Positions 11,702 to 22,140 of a stretch of DNA of 64,000 nt are shown piece after piece. The notes beneath the pieces are model-generated. The model did not search any database and had not been told where the DNA came from. It worked only from the letters and a program-made list of their open reading frames with translations. This DNA comes from Smallanthus sonchifolius. Lineage: Eukaryota; Streptophyta; Magnoliopsida; Asterales; Asteraceae. The translations under genes were made by a program, and so were the position numbers. The number at the start of each line of letters is the position of its first letter. Within the stretch, counting starts at the first letter, position 1. Location: positions 88,084,849-88,148,848 of the forward strand of contig CM042029.1 in the NCBI GenBank assembly GCA_023525975.1, given 5' to 3'.

Positions 11702-12635
11702 CAGGGCCGATCCTGGGGTAGGCCAAGCTGGGCCGTCGGCCAGGGCCAGTTTTTTCAGGGGCCTATATATATATGTGAGTGTTTTTTTATAAAATTTTAA
11801 ATACCGGTTTTATATATTTGGTCCTTTTTATAAACACTTAAAAATATATTGGGCCTTTTTATAATGGTTGGACACTTTTAACTTTTATAATGGTTGGACA
11901 CTTTTAACTTTTATAATGGTTGTGCACTTTTAATCTTTATAATGGTTGGACCTATTTAAACTTAAAACCCAATATTAATAGTTGGACACTTTTAATCTTT
12001 GTAAGTGCTATGGCATTGAAGTTGGAGGTCATTGTTTCCATCCCCTTCCCATACCCATTTTTTTCCTTTTGACTTTTATTCTATTAAATTACTTTTTTTT
12101 AAAATTCTTAAACCATGACGCTTGTGACATAATAATGTATTCTATAAATGTTTCAATCTCCATAACGTATCCGTCGTAACTTCATACGTTTCTTTTAATC
12201 GCACCACCACACCATAATGTGCGGGTACCGTGAAGAATGAGATCGAGACCGACACCAATTGAAAAACATCAATACCGTTATATAACTGTCTTTTATATAT
12301 GTTTCGATCCCTACAACCAAGCCGTCGTAACTTCATACATTTCTTTTATGTATTTAACCATGAATCTTTTTTCTTTACTTAGTCACGTTAATGACACCGG
12401 CTCAACCTTTTAAGGTCCATCTTTCGCCGCGAAGCGCGGGACAAAATTTCTAGTTTAAACTTAAAACCCAATATCAAAGGCTTTTTAAAAAAAAAGTGAA
12501 TTGCTACTATGCTTTTTTCTATGTTTATTGTTATAACGTTAATCTTCGTTTAAAAAAATTAGTTTATATATTTTGTTCGTATGAGCCTTTTTTTCCGTCT
12601 CTGCCGAGGCACTTAAATCCTCATGACCGGCCCTG
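11702..12635. mobile_element. Non-autonomous hAT element with 8-bp target duplication
   Basis: The element starts CAGGGCCGATCCTG and ends ACCGGCCCTG, a typical plant hAT terminal pair. The flanking octamers are GATAAAAC (11694-11701) and GATAGAAC (12636-12643), an 8-bp duplication with one mismatch. The 934-bp interior has no transposase. A 26-bp unit (TTTTATAATGGTTGGACAC...) is repeated about four times near 11857-11955, and a Helitron-like 3' end lies near 12428-12453. Confidence 0.85.
12427..12453 (+). mobile_element. Helitron-like 3' terminus inside the hAT element
   Basis: CCGCGAAGCGCGG forms a short GC hairpin and is followed 11 bases later by CTAG|T, which is the 3' end signature of plant Helitrons. 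The 5' TC end was not located. The words TTTAAACTTAAAACCC at 11956 and 12453 may mark the host sequence on either side. Only the terminus is called. Confidence 0.5.
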
Positions 12636-12982
12636 GATAGAACAAATTTAAACATTTGTATATATTGAACAGAATAGTTTTAAAATTTAATAGTTCTCTT
12701 TTCAACCCATATAAAAGATAAAAGGAACAATACTTTACGTCCTTTTGATATTAGTTATTTAAATAAATTTACAAACGGGTGGATCTAAACAATATATTTG
12801 TTAGTCTTTTGTTTCAGTTCATATTCCCATTTTATATGTTTACTTTTCTTGTTAAACTTACTCATTTCCATAATAATACACCATTAATACACACAAATGT
12901 ATTCATTACTTGCTATGTTTCTCCTATATATACAAACACATACATGATATTCATTGTCATTTGTAACACTCTAAAGATCAAT

Positions 12983-13903
12983 ATGTTGTGTTCTACTTAT
13001 CTACCACTTTTAACTCTTTGCACCATCTCAACCCTGAAAACTTGTACCTCACTCAATCTCTCTATCGTCCCCTTTAATGAAGCTTTCTCCCCACTCTTCA
13101 GTAACCAAAATGTCACACCTTCCTACGATGGTAAATACGTTCAAATTGCCATGAACCAATGGTCAACTTCAGGGTCGGGCTTTGTTTCACGATACACATA
13201 CAATCATGGCTTGTTCACCGCCTCTATCAAGCTACCAAACAGCTACTCGGCTGGTGTGGTTGCTACTTTCTATCTTCAAAATAATGAATTAATGCGTGAC
13301 GAGATTGATTTCGAGTTTTTGGGTCACATTGAAGGCGAAAAATGGGTTGTTCAAACAAATGTTTATGGCAATGGAAGCACCCATAGAGGGAGAGAAAGAA
13401 AGATACACATTAGCATTTGACCCTTCTAAAGATTTTCACAACTATAGTATTCTTTGGAATACGGGCCGGATCATTTTTTTTTGGACCAATTGCCCATTAG
13501 GGAATTAAATAATGTTGAAGGTATGGGTGGTGATTTTCCGTCCAACCCTATGTATGTGTATGGCACCATTTGGGACGGGTCAAATTGGGCCACACACAAT
13601 GGACAGTATAGGGTCGATATCCAGCGTGGCCCATTTGTTACGGGTTATTCTTTCGTCATAAATGGGTGTCGCGTTGTCCAGTTTGGGTCAATGCCATCCG
13701 AGTGCAATGTTACAATTCCTAGTGGTATACTTTCTTCGGCTGAAAGACAACAAATGAATTGGTATAGATTCTGGTGTATGACATATTCATGTTGCAATGA
13801 TGTGGATCGATATCCGAATTCTTTACCCGAGTGTGGGGTTGAAGGTCCAGGAATGCAGCTAGTCGAACGACCGACATTCGGGGCAAGTCGTAGGTTCGTA
13901 TAG
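12983..13903 (+). pseudogene. Intronless xyloglucan endotransglucosylase/hydrolase (XTH) copy with two frame breaks
   Basis: XTHs cut and rejoin xyloglucan in the cell wall. From the ATG at 12983 there is a hydrophobic signal-like N terminus, then the GH16 fold: SGSGFVSRYTYNHGLFTASIKLP, the catalytic strand RDEIDFEFLG (usually HDEIDFEFLG), and QTNVYGNGSTHRG. After the breaks come IRELNNVEGMGGDFPSNPMYVYGTIWDGSNWAT and a C-terminal XET_C region with Cys pairs (FWCMTYSCC, LPECG). It best resembles the XTH27-30 type. A one-base gain near 13390 and a one-base loss in a T9 run near 13475 push 28 codons out of frame, and the original frame then resumes. Related plant genes have several introns and this copy has none, which suggests a retrocopy. 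Homopolymer sequencing errors could explain at least the second break. Confidence 0.85.
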
Positions 13904-14453
13904 GTAGAAATCTTACCTAGAATGGTCTATATTTACCGATATTTTACTAGTGGTTTTGATTTTAAATAAAAAAATAGTAGCCAAGTTAATACGTTATTGG
14001 TTGATAAAGCCATCTTCCTTGATCTAATTAGTTCATTAGTTGACGATCGGGAAATAGTAGTCGAGTTCATACATTCAGGTTTTTAGAATTTCATAATTAA
14101 TTGGTTTCGGTTATAAATGATAGAGTTATTGCATAAATGGTCCCTGTGGTTTATTCGAATTGCAGATTTAGCCCTCAGGAATGAAAAATTGCAAATATAG
14201 ACCAAACTTTTGGACCCGGGTTGCATAAATGGCCCCGGTCGTTAACTTAAGTTAGATTTTAGGGTTAAGTAACCTCACATGAGGGCATACATGTAATTTT
14301 ATATATTTTTTTAATTTTCTCTTTAAAATTAAATACCCAATCTTTATGTTAAATACCCAATTGTACAGATCCTTCATCTATCTTCCTCCATTCCACCTTC
14401 ATCGATCTAACCCAAACCTTGGCTTGGAGGTGGTGTTACTCTTCCGGGCGTTC
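13904..14453. other. Intergenic with a MITE-like segment
   Basis: No gene. The stretch 14130-14280 (AAATGGTCCCTGTGGTTT and AAATGGCCCCGGTCGTTAAC) resembles a widespread plant repeat that begins with this 'gtccctgtggttt' motif. Ends were not resolved. Confidence 0.45.
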
Positions 14454-14707
14454 TTACAGAAAACGTGCAAAAGCTCTATTTGCCTCTACCATTCTATGAG
14501 TCTCTTCCCTTTTGCGTATGGCATTGCCACTCCCTTTGGCAACATCCACTATTTCGAAACTTAATTTGAAACCCATATTTCGACCATGACGTTTTCGGAA
14601 TGCCGCTAATAACCAACGAATGGCAAGTGCTTTTCCTTGTGTGGATCGTATTTCAATGGAAACTTGATGAGTCGATCCACCTACACGTCTTGTTTTTACT
14701 GCTATAC
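14454..14707 (-). pseudogene. rps7: Plastid-derived rps7 fragment (nuclear insertion)
   Basis: The minus-strand translation gives RRVGGSTHQVSIEI, GKALAIRWLL, RNMGFKLSFE and ETHRMVEANRAFARFL before a stop. This matches the C-terminal half of chloroplast ribosomal protein S7. The first half of the gene is missing and several residues differ from the conserved plastid protein, so this is an old nuclear plastid insert, not a working gene. Confidence 0.85.
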
Positions 14708-14865
14708 CCTGATCTATTAAGAACTACATTCGATCTAATAAGTACCTTGTGTCAGAATTTAAAAATTCTATGTCTATGACTGATATCTTTAGTATTTTCT
14801 TATTAGTTACACGTGTCTAATATTTAGGCAGAATACCGTCACCCATTTTTAGTAAGAAACTGAAC

Positions 14866-15172
14866 AAGCTGATACATTTATACAAAACTTCTACCCCGAG
14901 CACACGCAATGGAACCGTAGACAGTCAAGTGAAATCCAATCCATGAAATAATTTCATCTATGGACAGTATCAATGTGGTAAAGGTCGTAATGCCAGAGTA
15001 ATCATTACCGTAGGGCATAGAGGGGGAGGTCATAAGCGTCTATACCGTAAAATATTTTTTCGACGGAATGAAAAAGACATAGATGGTAGAATCGTAACCA
15101 TAGAATACGATCTGAATCAAAATGCATACATTAGTCTCATACACTATAGGGATGGTGAGAAGAGATATATCT
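14866..15172 (+). pseudogene. rpl2: Plastid-derived rpl2 fragment (nuclear insertion)
   Basis: The plus-strand translation gives [20 protein letters not shown], then a stop, then CGKGRNAR, HRGGGHKRLYRKI, RRNEKDIDGRIVTIEYD and DGEKRYI. This is the N-terminal third of plastid ribosomal protein L2. An internal stop and several substitutions show decay. In plastid genomes rpl2 and rps7 both lie in the inverted repeat but roughly 10 kb apart, so this insert is deleted or rearranged. Confidence 0.88.
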
Positions 15173-15293
15173 GTCTCATCAAAATCTTTTTTATTACAGA
15201 GTATAGATATAGATATAAAATATAGATGTGTGAAACTTATTAATTCAATTATTTTATTATATTTATTATTAATCTATGAATACGTTATAATTA

Positions 15294-15648
15294 AAGTAAA
15301 GTGTCATTTTCGTCCCTATGGTTTGGTCATTTTAGCCATTTTAATCCAAAAACTTCTTTATTTAGCTTTTTCGTCCCTGACTTTTCAAAATCTAGCCATT
15401 TTCATCCAAATGACTAACTTCGTCTACATTTTAACGTTAAATCAAGGGTCGGTTTGAAATTCAATGGTTAAAATCTAACCAAATTACCCTTGATTTAACC
15501 AATATTGCCTGTGATTTAAGGTTAAAATGTAGATGAAGTTAGTCAGTTGGATAAAAATTGATAGATTTTGAAAAATTAAGGACGAAAAAGTTAAAAAAAT
15601 TATTGACTAAAATGACCAAACCATAAAGACGAAAATGACACTTTACTA
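15294..15648. mobile_element. Long-TIR MITE, MULE-like
   Basis: The ends AGTAAAGTGTCATTTTCGTC and its inverse GACGAAAATGACACTTTACT are near perfect, and the arms continue pairing (GGTTTGGTCATTTTAG / CTAAAATGACCAAACC) to a centre near 15470. The nonamer TTATAATTA occurs at 15285-15293 and 15649-15657, consistent with a 9-bp Mutator-type target duplication. The AT-rich, self-complementary nature of that nonamer lowers certainty about the superfamily. Confidence 0.75.
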
Positions 15649-15657
15649 TTATAATTA

Positions 15658-16204
15658 CTAAATATCTTATGAATAAGTTAATTACTCATAAATACATTCA
15701 TAAGTTATTATGTAATGTTTCTAATTTAAACTCATATCTTTATTATAAAAGTTATCATGTCTACTTAATTATCATTTGAGAAAGATTCTGTTTGGGGACA
15801 GAACCGAATGCGGGACAGGAGCCACGATGGTGCGGGACCAGCGGGACAGAGCACACAAGCGATCCCGAATGCTATGTCGTGAGTCCAAGAAGTTTTTGAC
15901 CGTTAACCAACTGTTAATTTCGGCTAGTTTTTAAAAAAAACTCATTTGAGATATTTAAAAAATAGGCCAGTTTTTCAAAATTTTAGTTTATATATTTAAA
16001 AAAAATAGTTTACAGATAAGAGAGATGAAGAAGATGGATTACAAAAGTTTATGATGGTGAGAAGAAGAAAGTGAGCATAGGAATTAAAAGGATGATGTAC
16101 TCTCTCCACCCATATAATAAAAATTCATTCTATCATGACTATATACTTACCGTTAGCTTTCTCTTTATTACACCTATCTACTTACCGTTTTAGGGTCCTC
16201 TTTA
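15658..16204. other. Intergenic, no gene seen
   Basis: A GC-richer patch at 15785-15870 contains repeated GCGGGAC words and may be a transposon end. The remainder is AT- or GA-rich. No coding sequence is supported. Confidence 0.45.
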
Positions 16205-16207
16205 TTA

Positions 16208-18099
16208 GGGTGGAAGGTCGCCCCTAAGGGTGAACGGAGTGGAGTTCCCGGTCGTTTAGGTACTGATTGTGAAGGCTAGGGAACGCCGCCGCATGCCTCT
16301 TGGTAACAAGAAAAACTTTTCACTTCCGAAAGTACTTGCCGGTCGATTTCCGAACACATGCAATCCCAACGGCTATATTTTAAACCGTTGGGTTTTTTTC
16401 TTTTTCCTATTTTACCTCTATAAATTAACACTTTTTCACCCTAATTTTTACACATCTATTCTACTCTTCAGATTTTTTATACTATTCAATTTTCTCATGG
16501 CTCTTAAAAAAAATATTTCATCCATCCGAAAATATAAACCCAGAGTCGGTTCAAGCAAAAATCCCAAAGTCAGTTACAACCAAAATCCCAAAGTCGGTTC
16601 TAGCCAAAACCATTCTATTCCAACCCAAACATTTCAATTCCAAAGATACCCACAATACCCGAATTTTTCATCTATGCCAAGCATGCATATTCAAACTTCA
16701 ACAACCGAATTTTGTCATCCTCTAGAAGAACATAATTTCGATCCTTATTCATACCCTGAACCAACCCCCCCCCCCCCCAACTACCTAAACTTACCATACA
16801 TGACCCTATCCAACACAACTTAGATATGGAGTTAGACGAGCCACCCGTTGCAGAAGATAAAGCCGAAGATCTGCAGTTAGACGAGTCCTCGGTTTAGACA
16901 ACACAACCCGCAAAGACGTCTTCAAGCAGGGCAAGGCCAAAACCTTGGGAGGAAAAAAAAAGTGGAAGCCTTGGCCAAGGCTTAGGTTGATGTTTCCGAA
17001 GATCCGGTGATTGGAAATCAACAAAAAGCCTACTCTTTTTGGAGAAAAATACTTGAGAATTTTGGTAATCAAATCAGGGGAACGAAGCGAACCATCCATC
17101 AAGTAAACTCAAAGTTGAAGGACATGAACACAAAGATGAGCAAGTTCAACAGCATCTACGTCCAAAAGGGATAACTTATTTATTAATTTCATTTATAATT
17201 TTTATTTAATATTTATGTTTATATATAGGTTAGTGATCGGCGTAGTGACGTGACGGATGTGAACTTGATTATGTAAGGTTTAAAGGAATACAAGACATTG
17301 TATTCAAAAAAAGGTTTCACCCACCTACCGGCTTGGGAGATTGTTAGTAAATACGAAAAATGGGAACCCATTCCATTGATGGGTACGGAGTTTAAAAAAA
17401 TCCTCCGTCAAAAAGAAGCAAGCCATCTGAATCGGGAAACTATACGTCTTCGGATAGCCACTTTCCTGATGAAGATACCACACCAACAAGACTCCAACGT
17501 AAAGGGAAGAAAGGTGCATCGTCCTCGGGCAACAAAGGTGATTTGATCAAAATAGTTTTGGATTTTAACATGATGAGCAAAAACGTTGAGGGAGAAAAAA
17601 AGTGTATCGGAGAAAAGGTGGCTGAGAATAAAATTAAGAAAAATGAAGTTGTGGCACTCATGGGACGAACAACGTGTGACTTTGAGGCAACAATAAAATG
17701 ACTGTGATATAGAGATGTTTTAAATTCGCATGATGATTTGAGTGTACCTTTGTTAGAAATAGTCCTTTAATGTAAACGTGAGATTGCCGAGTATTGGGGA
17801 TGAAGCTTCGATTTCTAGTTAATGTATTTTTTTCTTAAAGTTAATGTTTTTATGTACAGAGTTAATGGTTTTTTTTTCTATTTCAAGTTTACGTTTTTTA
17901 TTAATGAATATTACATTTTTATTGTTAAAATTATATAAATTGAAATGTTTATTTAATTATTAAATAAAAAATTGTTAGAGAAGTTTAGGAAAGAAAGATA
18001 ATTGTCTCGCTGCTTCAAGGAAGTTTCGGAAAAAAAAGTGACGTGTCACAGTTTGATTGGTAGTTGGTTAGGGAAAAACGAAGAGCGTCCCCTCCACCC
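16208..18099 (+). mobile_element. PIF/Harbinger-like element carrying a dead Myb-like ORF
   Basis: The left end GGGTGGAAGG and the right end CCTCCACCC form short terminal inverted repeats. The flanking triplets are TTA (16205-16207) and TAA (18100-18102), which fits the TWA target preference of PIF/Harbinger although they are not identical. The interior holds the decayed ORF at 16497-17700. No transposase is present. Confidence 0.6.
16497..17700 (+). pseudogene. Decayed PIF/Harbinger accessory protein (Myb/SANT-like, NAM-associated C terminus)
   Basis: The start MALKKNISSIRKYKPRVGS opens a Q/P/S-rich N-terminal region. Stops near 16821 and 16898 interrupt it. A Myb/SANT-like trihelix follows (QQKAYSFWRKILENFGNQIRG, then NSKLKDMNTKMSKFNSIY), and a later segment (YEKWEPIP, then a Lys-rich tail) matches the NAM-associated C-terminal domain. 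Such proteins are the DNA-binding partners of PIF/Harbinger transposases and are often mis-annotated in composites. At least four disruptions, including a gap at about 17175-17295, make this copy non-functional. Confidence 0.72.
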
Positions 18100-18102
18100 T
18101 AA

Positions 18103-18690
18103 CATTAAATTATTCTTCTACAATAGTGTCACATCAGATTTCTCATTTCATCTCTAAACAATATAAATGATCTTTCACATCGCTCGTCTTTTTTACTGTA
18201 TATTAAGTTAATTAATAGATTATACATCAAACTTGAAACAATGTGGGTATGCTTGGCATGATTATACCGATGGAAACCATCCCTTGGAGTGTTCGTAGCG
18301 GAGGTCGTGAACACAGGGGCGTGATCCAAATCAATAAAAAACGACCAGGAACACCGCCCCCTAGACGTGATTAGAGGGGGCAATCACGGGGAAGGGGCAA
18401 ATCAAACACAAATCTATCCAATCAAATTCTTACAACTCATTATTCTATTTCTTTTTTCTTTTTAATTAAATATATTAAGTTTAAGATTTAATTATTAAAA
18501 ATTAAATGTGAAGCATGAAACCACTACACACCTTATTGATTCGGGACAGCGATTGCCCCTGTGCTGATCTGATGGTGACGTGACGGGACGTGAAACCACT
18601 ACAAATGATCTTATGAGTGATGTTCATCTCGGAAAAGAGGTGAGATGACCGACAACGGGTGGTGTCGAAACCACAACCACATCCATTGTC
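18103..18690. other. Intergenic, no gene seen
   Basis: Mixed AT-rich sequence with a GC-rich block at 18270-18400 (CACCGCCCCCTAGACG, GGGGGCAATCACGGGG) resembling a decayed DNA-transposon end. No coding sequence is supported. Confidence 0.4.
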
Positions 18691-18698
18691 CTTACATC

Positions 18699-18846
18699 CA
18701 GTGGCAGATCCAGGAATTTTGTTCAGGGGGTTCACTCTATATATTTTAAGGGGTTCACCCCATTGTTTTTACATACCGTTCTATATAAATTTCAAAACTC
18801 GGGAGGTTCCTGTGAACCCCCTCCGGTAAACGTAGGTCCGCCCCTG
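18699..18846. mobile_element. 148-bp hAT MITE with perfect 8-bp target duplication
   Basis: The element starts CAGTGGCAGATCC and ends GGTCCGCCCCTG. The octamer CTTACATC lies immediately on both sides (18691-18698 and 18847-18854). Internal GGGGTTCAC and GTGAACCCC words extend the inverted symmetry. Confidence 0.9.
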
Positions 18847-18854
18847 CTTACATC

Positions 18855-19267
18855 CATCTACTTCCACAGTTTTAGACTCTTAGAAACACTTATTGATTCT
18901 TTTACAATGTTATAATTATTTTAACAAATTTCTAGACTATATTTTGAACAATATTCTAGACACATGTTCCACAAAACCATTGTTTGGGAGTTACAACTTT
19001 TTATAATATTTTTACAATATTCTAGACACGTGTATCACAAAACCATTGTTTGAGAGTTCACATTTATCAACTAGTGTCATAAATCAAGATATAGACGCAC
19101 TAAATGTTTTAGAGGCAGATCACATGGCGGATCCATAATATTTCTTATTAATGTTTATCGGTATTACTAATATTTCAAATCAAATATGTATATAACATAT
19201 AAATAACGAGCCACAAAAGAAATTATTAGTGTCACATAACACTCTTGTCGAAAATACTAAGTTCATA
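18855..19267. other. Intergenic, no gene seen
   Basis: AT-rich sequence. Two words around TTCTAGACACRTGT...CAAAACCATTGTTTG repeat about 60 bp apart (18955-19050), indicating a small local duplication. No gene. Confidence 0.5.
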
Positions 19268-19275
19268 TATAAAAA

Positions 19276-19717
19276 GAGTTAAATACACGAATGCTTCATG
19301 TGTTGTATTTAAATTTTGGATTTTGTCTCTAAATTTGAAATATTACACTGTCAGTATTCAAATTATGCATAAATGTAACATGTTTGGTCACTTGAGTAGA
19401 TGACAGTTAACTTTTTTGTTAAATATTTTAAAAATAACCAAAATACTTCTGAATTAAAAAATTTTAAAGAATAGAAATTAAAAAACCTCTATTTATACCC
19501 CTAGTTGCACACTTTCTTTTTTAAACCTATTTTCTAATTTTTTTGTTTTTTATTGGTCCTTTTCAAAATTCTTAACAGAAAACTTAACTCTCATCCATTA
19601 TAAGTACCAAACATGTTATTTTATGCATAGTTTGGGAACTGACAGTGTAATTTTTTAAACTTATGAATCAAATCCAAAATTTAAACATACCACACGAACT
19701 ATCCGTATATTTAACTC
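19276..19717. mobile_element. 442-bp long-TIR MITE with 8-bp direct repeat
   Basis: The ends GAGTTAAATACACG and CGTATATTTAACTC are inverted, and pairing extends about 120 bases inward (for example TTACACTGTCAG / CTGACAGTGTAA). The octamer TATAAAAA flanks it at 19268-19275 and 19718-19725. Transposase is absent. The duplication length allows hAT or MULE; the long TIR favours MULE. Confidence 0.8.
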
Positions 19718-19737
19718 TATAAAAAATGTTTGACAAT

Positions 19738-20073
19738 AAATATATCATTAATAATAAAACCTAAAACTGAAATATTACAAAAACCAAAACTTAAGAAAAT
19801 TTTGTGGCCCAAATGAGAAAACTAAAAGGTATACCGTAAAGGCTCAACACTTTTATTATTCTTAATCATCATTTATAATAATATATAGATCATCTCCTAT
19901 AACTAATTGGAGACAAATCACGGAGCTATAAAAGGAATATATATAATTACAATATTTAAATTGATGATGAGATTTTATACGTTAATACCCCCCTTCAAGC
20001 GGATAGGTGGAGGACCCACACGAAGCTTGTGACGGAAGTGTTCGAAAAGAGGTCTAGAGAGACTTTTGGTGAA
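19738..20073. repeat. Duplicate of the copia 3' end and its outer flank
   Basis: This stretch matches 24283-24625 almost base for base, with about half a dozen substitutions. It includes 100 bp of sequence outside the copia element, the TATAC target site, a whole 153-bp LTR and the last codons of pol. Because it carries flank plus element, it arose by duplication of the already occupied locus, not by a separate insertion. Confidence 0.88.
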
Positions 20074-20076
20074 AAT

Positions 20077-21062
20077 GGTTCGATATGTAAGGACTACTCA
20101 AGATATGTTTGCGTGAGTTTAATTTGGCCATGATAATGAAATGGTGGTGGAGATTTAGAGCTAACCCGGATCAGTTGTGGGCTCGTGTTATTGGGGATAT
20201 CCACAACTCTTCTCGTCATGGTTCTATGGTGTCGAGAAAGAATTCTATCCCGGGCTTGTGGAAAGATATTGCTGGGATCGATGGTCAGTTTAGAATACTG
20301 GGTGTGAGTGTGAAGGATAGGTTACGGGTGGAAGTAGGGAACGATAGAAAAGCTAGGTTTTGGTTCGACTCGTGGTTGGAGACGGGCCCTCTCATGGAGA
20401 GGTTCCCGGTTATTTTAAGGTTGGCGGCTAATAAAGAAGCATGGGTATCCTCTTGTATGGTCAACGATGGAGGGGTTAACCGGTGGCAATGGGAGTGGTA
20501 GAAGAACCCGTCGACGGAGGAAGAAAGGGCTCAAACATAGGCGATTTTGAGCTTTTTGAACGAAGTTAGGTTGTCGGATGTTGAAAACAGATGGGTTTGG
20601 AGCAACAAGTATGGGGTAGATTTGTCTGTTAAAGAGTGTGAGGCATGAGATTAAGGGGCTGGAGAGGGATCAGCCTTATGAAGCGGATTTTAAGTGGAAC
20701 AAATGGGAGACTCCGAAAGCAAACTATTTGGTTTGGTTTGCTGTTGCGGGGAGGGTGGCGTCGAAGGTTGGTCTAATTGCTAAGGGAGTTGGTATTGATA
20801 GCACGGTTTGTGGCAGGTGCGGGATAGCTCAGGAAACGTCGGATCATATTTTTGTGTACTGCTTGTGGGCTAGATGTGTGTGGTGGCTTGTGTTTCGGTG
20901 GGTGAAGATTGGTGTGCAAGCTCAGGTTCATTCAGTTGGGAAAGTTTTTGAAGTTTTAGCTAACCAATATGGGTCTTTAACATGGAGGAGAACTCTGTGT
21001 GTGGTCATTTTTGCTACCCTTCGGAGGATTTGGATTTGCAGGAACGAGAGGTATCTAATGGC
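20077..21062 (+). pseudogene. LINE ORF2 3' fragment (zf-RVT region)
   Basis: The plus strand encodes LREFNLAMIMKWWWRFRANP, DQLWARVIGDIH and RFWFDSWL. After two stops and a frame change it continues with WETPKANYLVWFAVAGRVAS and the zinc-binding CGRCGIAQETSDHIFVYC. This is the post-reverse-transcriptase region of a plant L1-type ORF2. The 5' part is missing. It begins exactly where the copia-derived duplicate (19738-20073) ends. The copy is dead. Confidence 0.82.
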
Positions 21063-21270
21063 GCTTTTATCTCAGTTTTTGAGGCAAAATGTTACCTTAA
21101 CAACCATATCATATGTATTTATATATAGTAATAATAAACATGTGTTGAAATTGAAATTAAAAATATATAAAAGAATTGGTACTAAAGTTATTATAATAAC
21201 CACTTGTTATGTCCCTTATTAAACTAAGGATTTTGGATTCAAACTATATACATATATGATACATATATAG

Positions 21271-21546
21271 CTAGTCAATCGAACCCGACAAACACCCAAA
21301 ATATTGGTGCTGGCCGTACTCATAAATGATGCGATTGATGACGGTGCAAAAGTGGTGAACTGCGCATGTGATGGTGATGACGCCTTTCTGTTCGAACCCA
21401 TACTCGTCTTCAGCCTCCTTCAACAGCTCCATGAAGAGTGGGTGGTTGAACCACATAACCGGAACCACAAATCTTTGTTGCTCACCGTCTGCTTTACCAA
21501 CGTTCACGACCAAACATCCTTTTGGCACCTGATTCCAACGGTGCAT
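21271..21546 (-). CDS. SAUR-like auxin-responsive protein
   Basis: This is an intronless 91-residue protein of the small auxin-up RNA family, whose members promote cell expansion by inhibiting PP2C.D phosphatases. The SAUR core is complete: VPKGCLVVNVGK, QQRFVVPVMWFNHPLFMELL, KEAEDEYGFEQKGVITI, then CAVHHF. The start is the first ATG after an in-frame TGA twelve bases or so upstream. Size fits the short SAUR32-like group. A 500-bp foldback repeat lies directly upstream and may have displaced or replaced the promoter. No auxin-response element was recognised. It is probably a real gene, but expression is unproven. Confidence 0.85.
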   Translation of the reverse strand: MHRWNQVPKGCLVVNVGKADGEQQRFVVPVMWFNHPLFMELLKEAEDEYGFEQKGVITITCAVHHFCTVINRIIYEYGQHQYFGCLSGSID

Positions 21547-21639
21547 CTCAAAAGAGTTTCATCAGACACTATAAATTAAATTACCATTTCGATCATAATG
21601 TAAAATAAAATTAGCAACATGCATGCAACATCCTTTGTA

Positions 21640-22140
21640 CGCGTGTATTTTTTTGGAAAAATCCTTAAAACGTATTTTTGAAAAGTCAAGTTCCATGATA
21701 TATACATTTGACTTTTCAAAGTACAGAAAATGTTCTTTACTATTATGACAAAAATTTCGACGAAAGGGAACAAAATCTGACAACGTAGACCAACAAGATT
21801 ATGACACGTGGAATTTCGTTTGAAAAAGTAAACTTTTTCGCCGACAACAATTGAGCTTTTCTGCAAGCAAAAAGCACATTTATAAGAAATTTTTTAAATG
21901 TGCACACGTAGTGCAAGAAATGAAAATTTTTTCGTTGTCTTCCACCAGCAATAAGTGAACTTTTATATCGAACACGTGTCATTTTCTGGTTGGATCACGT
22001 TGTCGGCGTTTCTATTCCTTTTGTTGACATTTCCATTGGAATAGTATGATTATATTTTAAAGAAACTGAAAAGTCAAAGTTCGTTTTCAAAACTTTGACC
22101 GTAAAAGTACACTTTGGGGTGTATTTTTTCCAAACAAATG
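21640..22140. repeat. Large imperfect inverted repeat upstream of the SAUR gene
   Basis: The left part (TTTGACTTTTC, ATGACAAAAATTTCG, GACAACGTAGACCAAC, ATGACACGTGG) corresponds to the inverse of the right part (GAAAAGTCAAAG, GTTGACATTTCC, GTTGTCGGCG, CACGTGTCATTTTCTGGTTGG). Arms are roughly 150-180 bases with gaps. This looks like a diverged foldback or MULE-type element. Ends and target duplication are unresolved. Confidence 0.5.
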
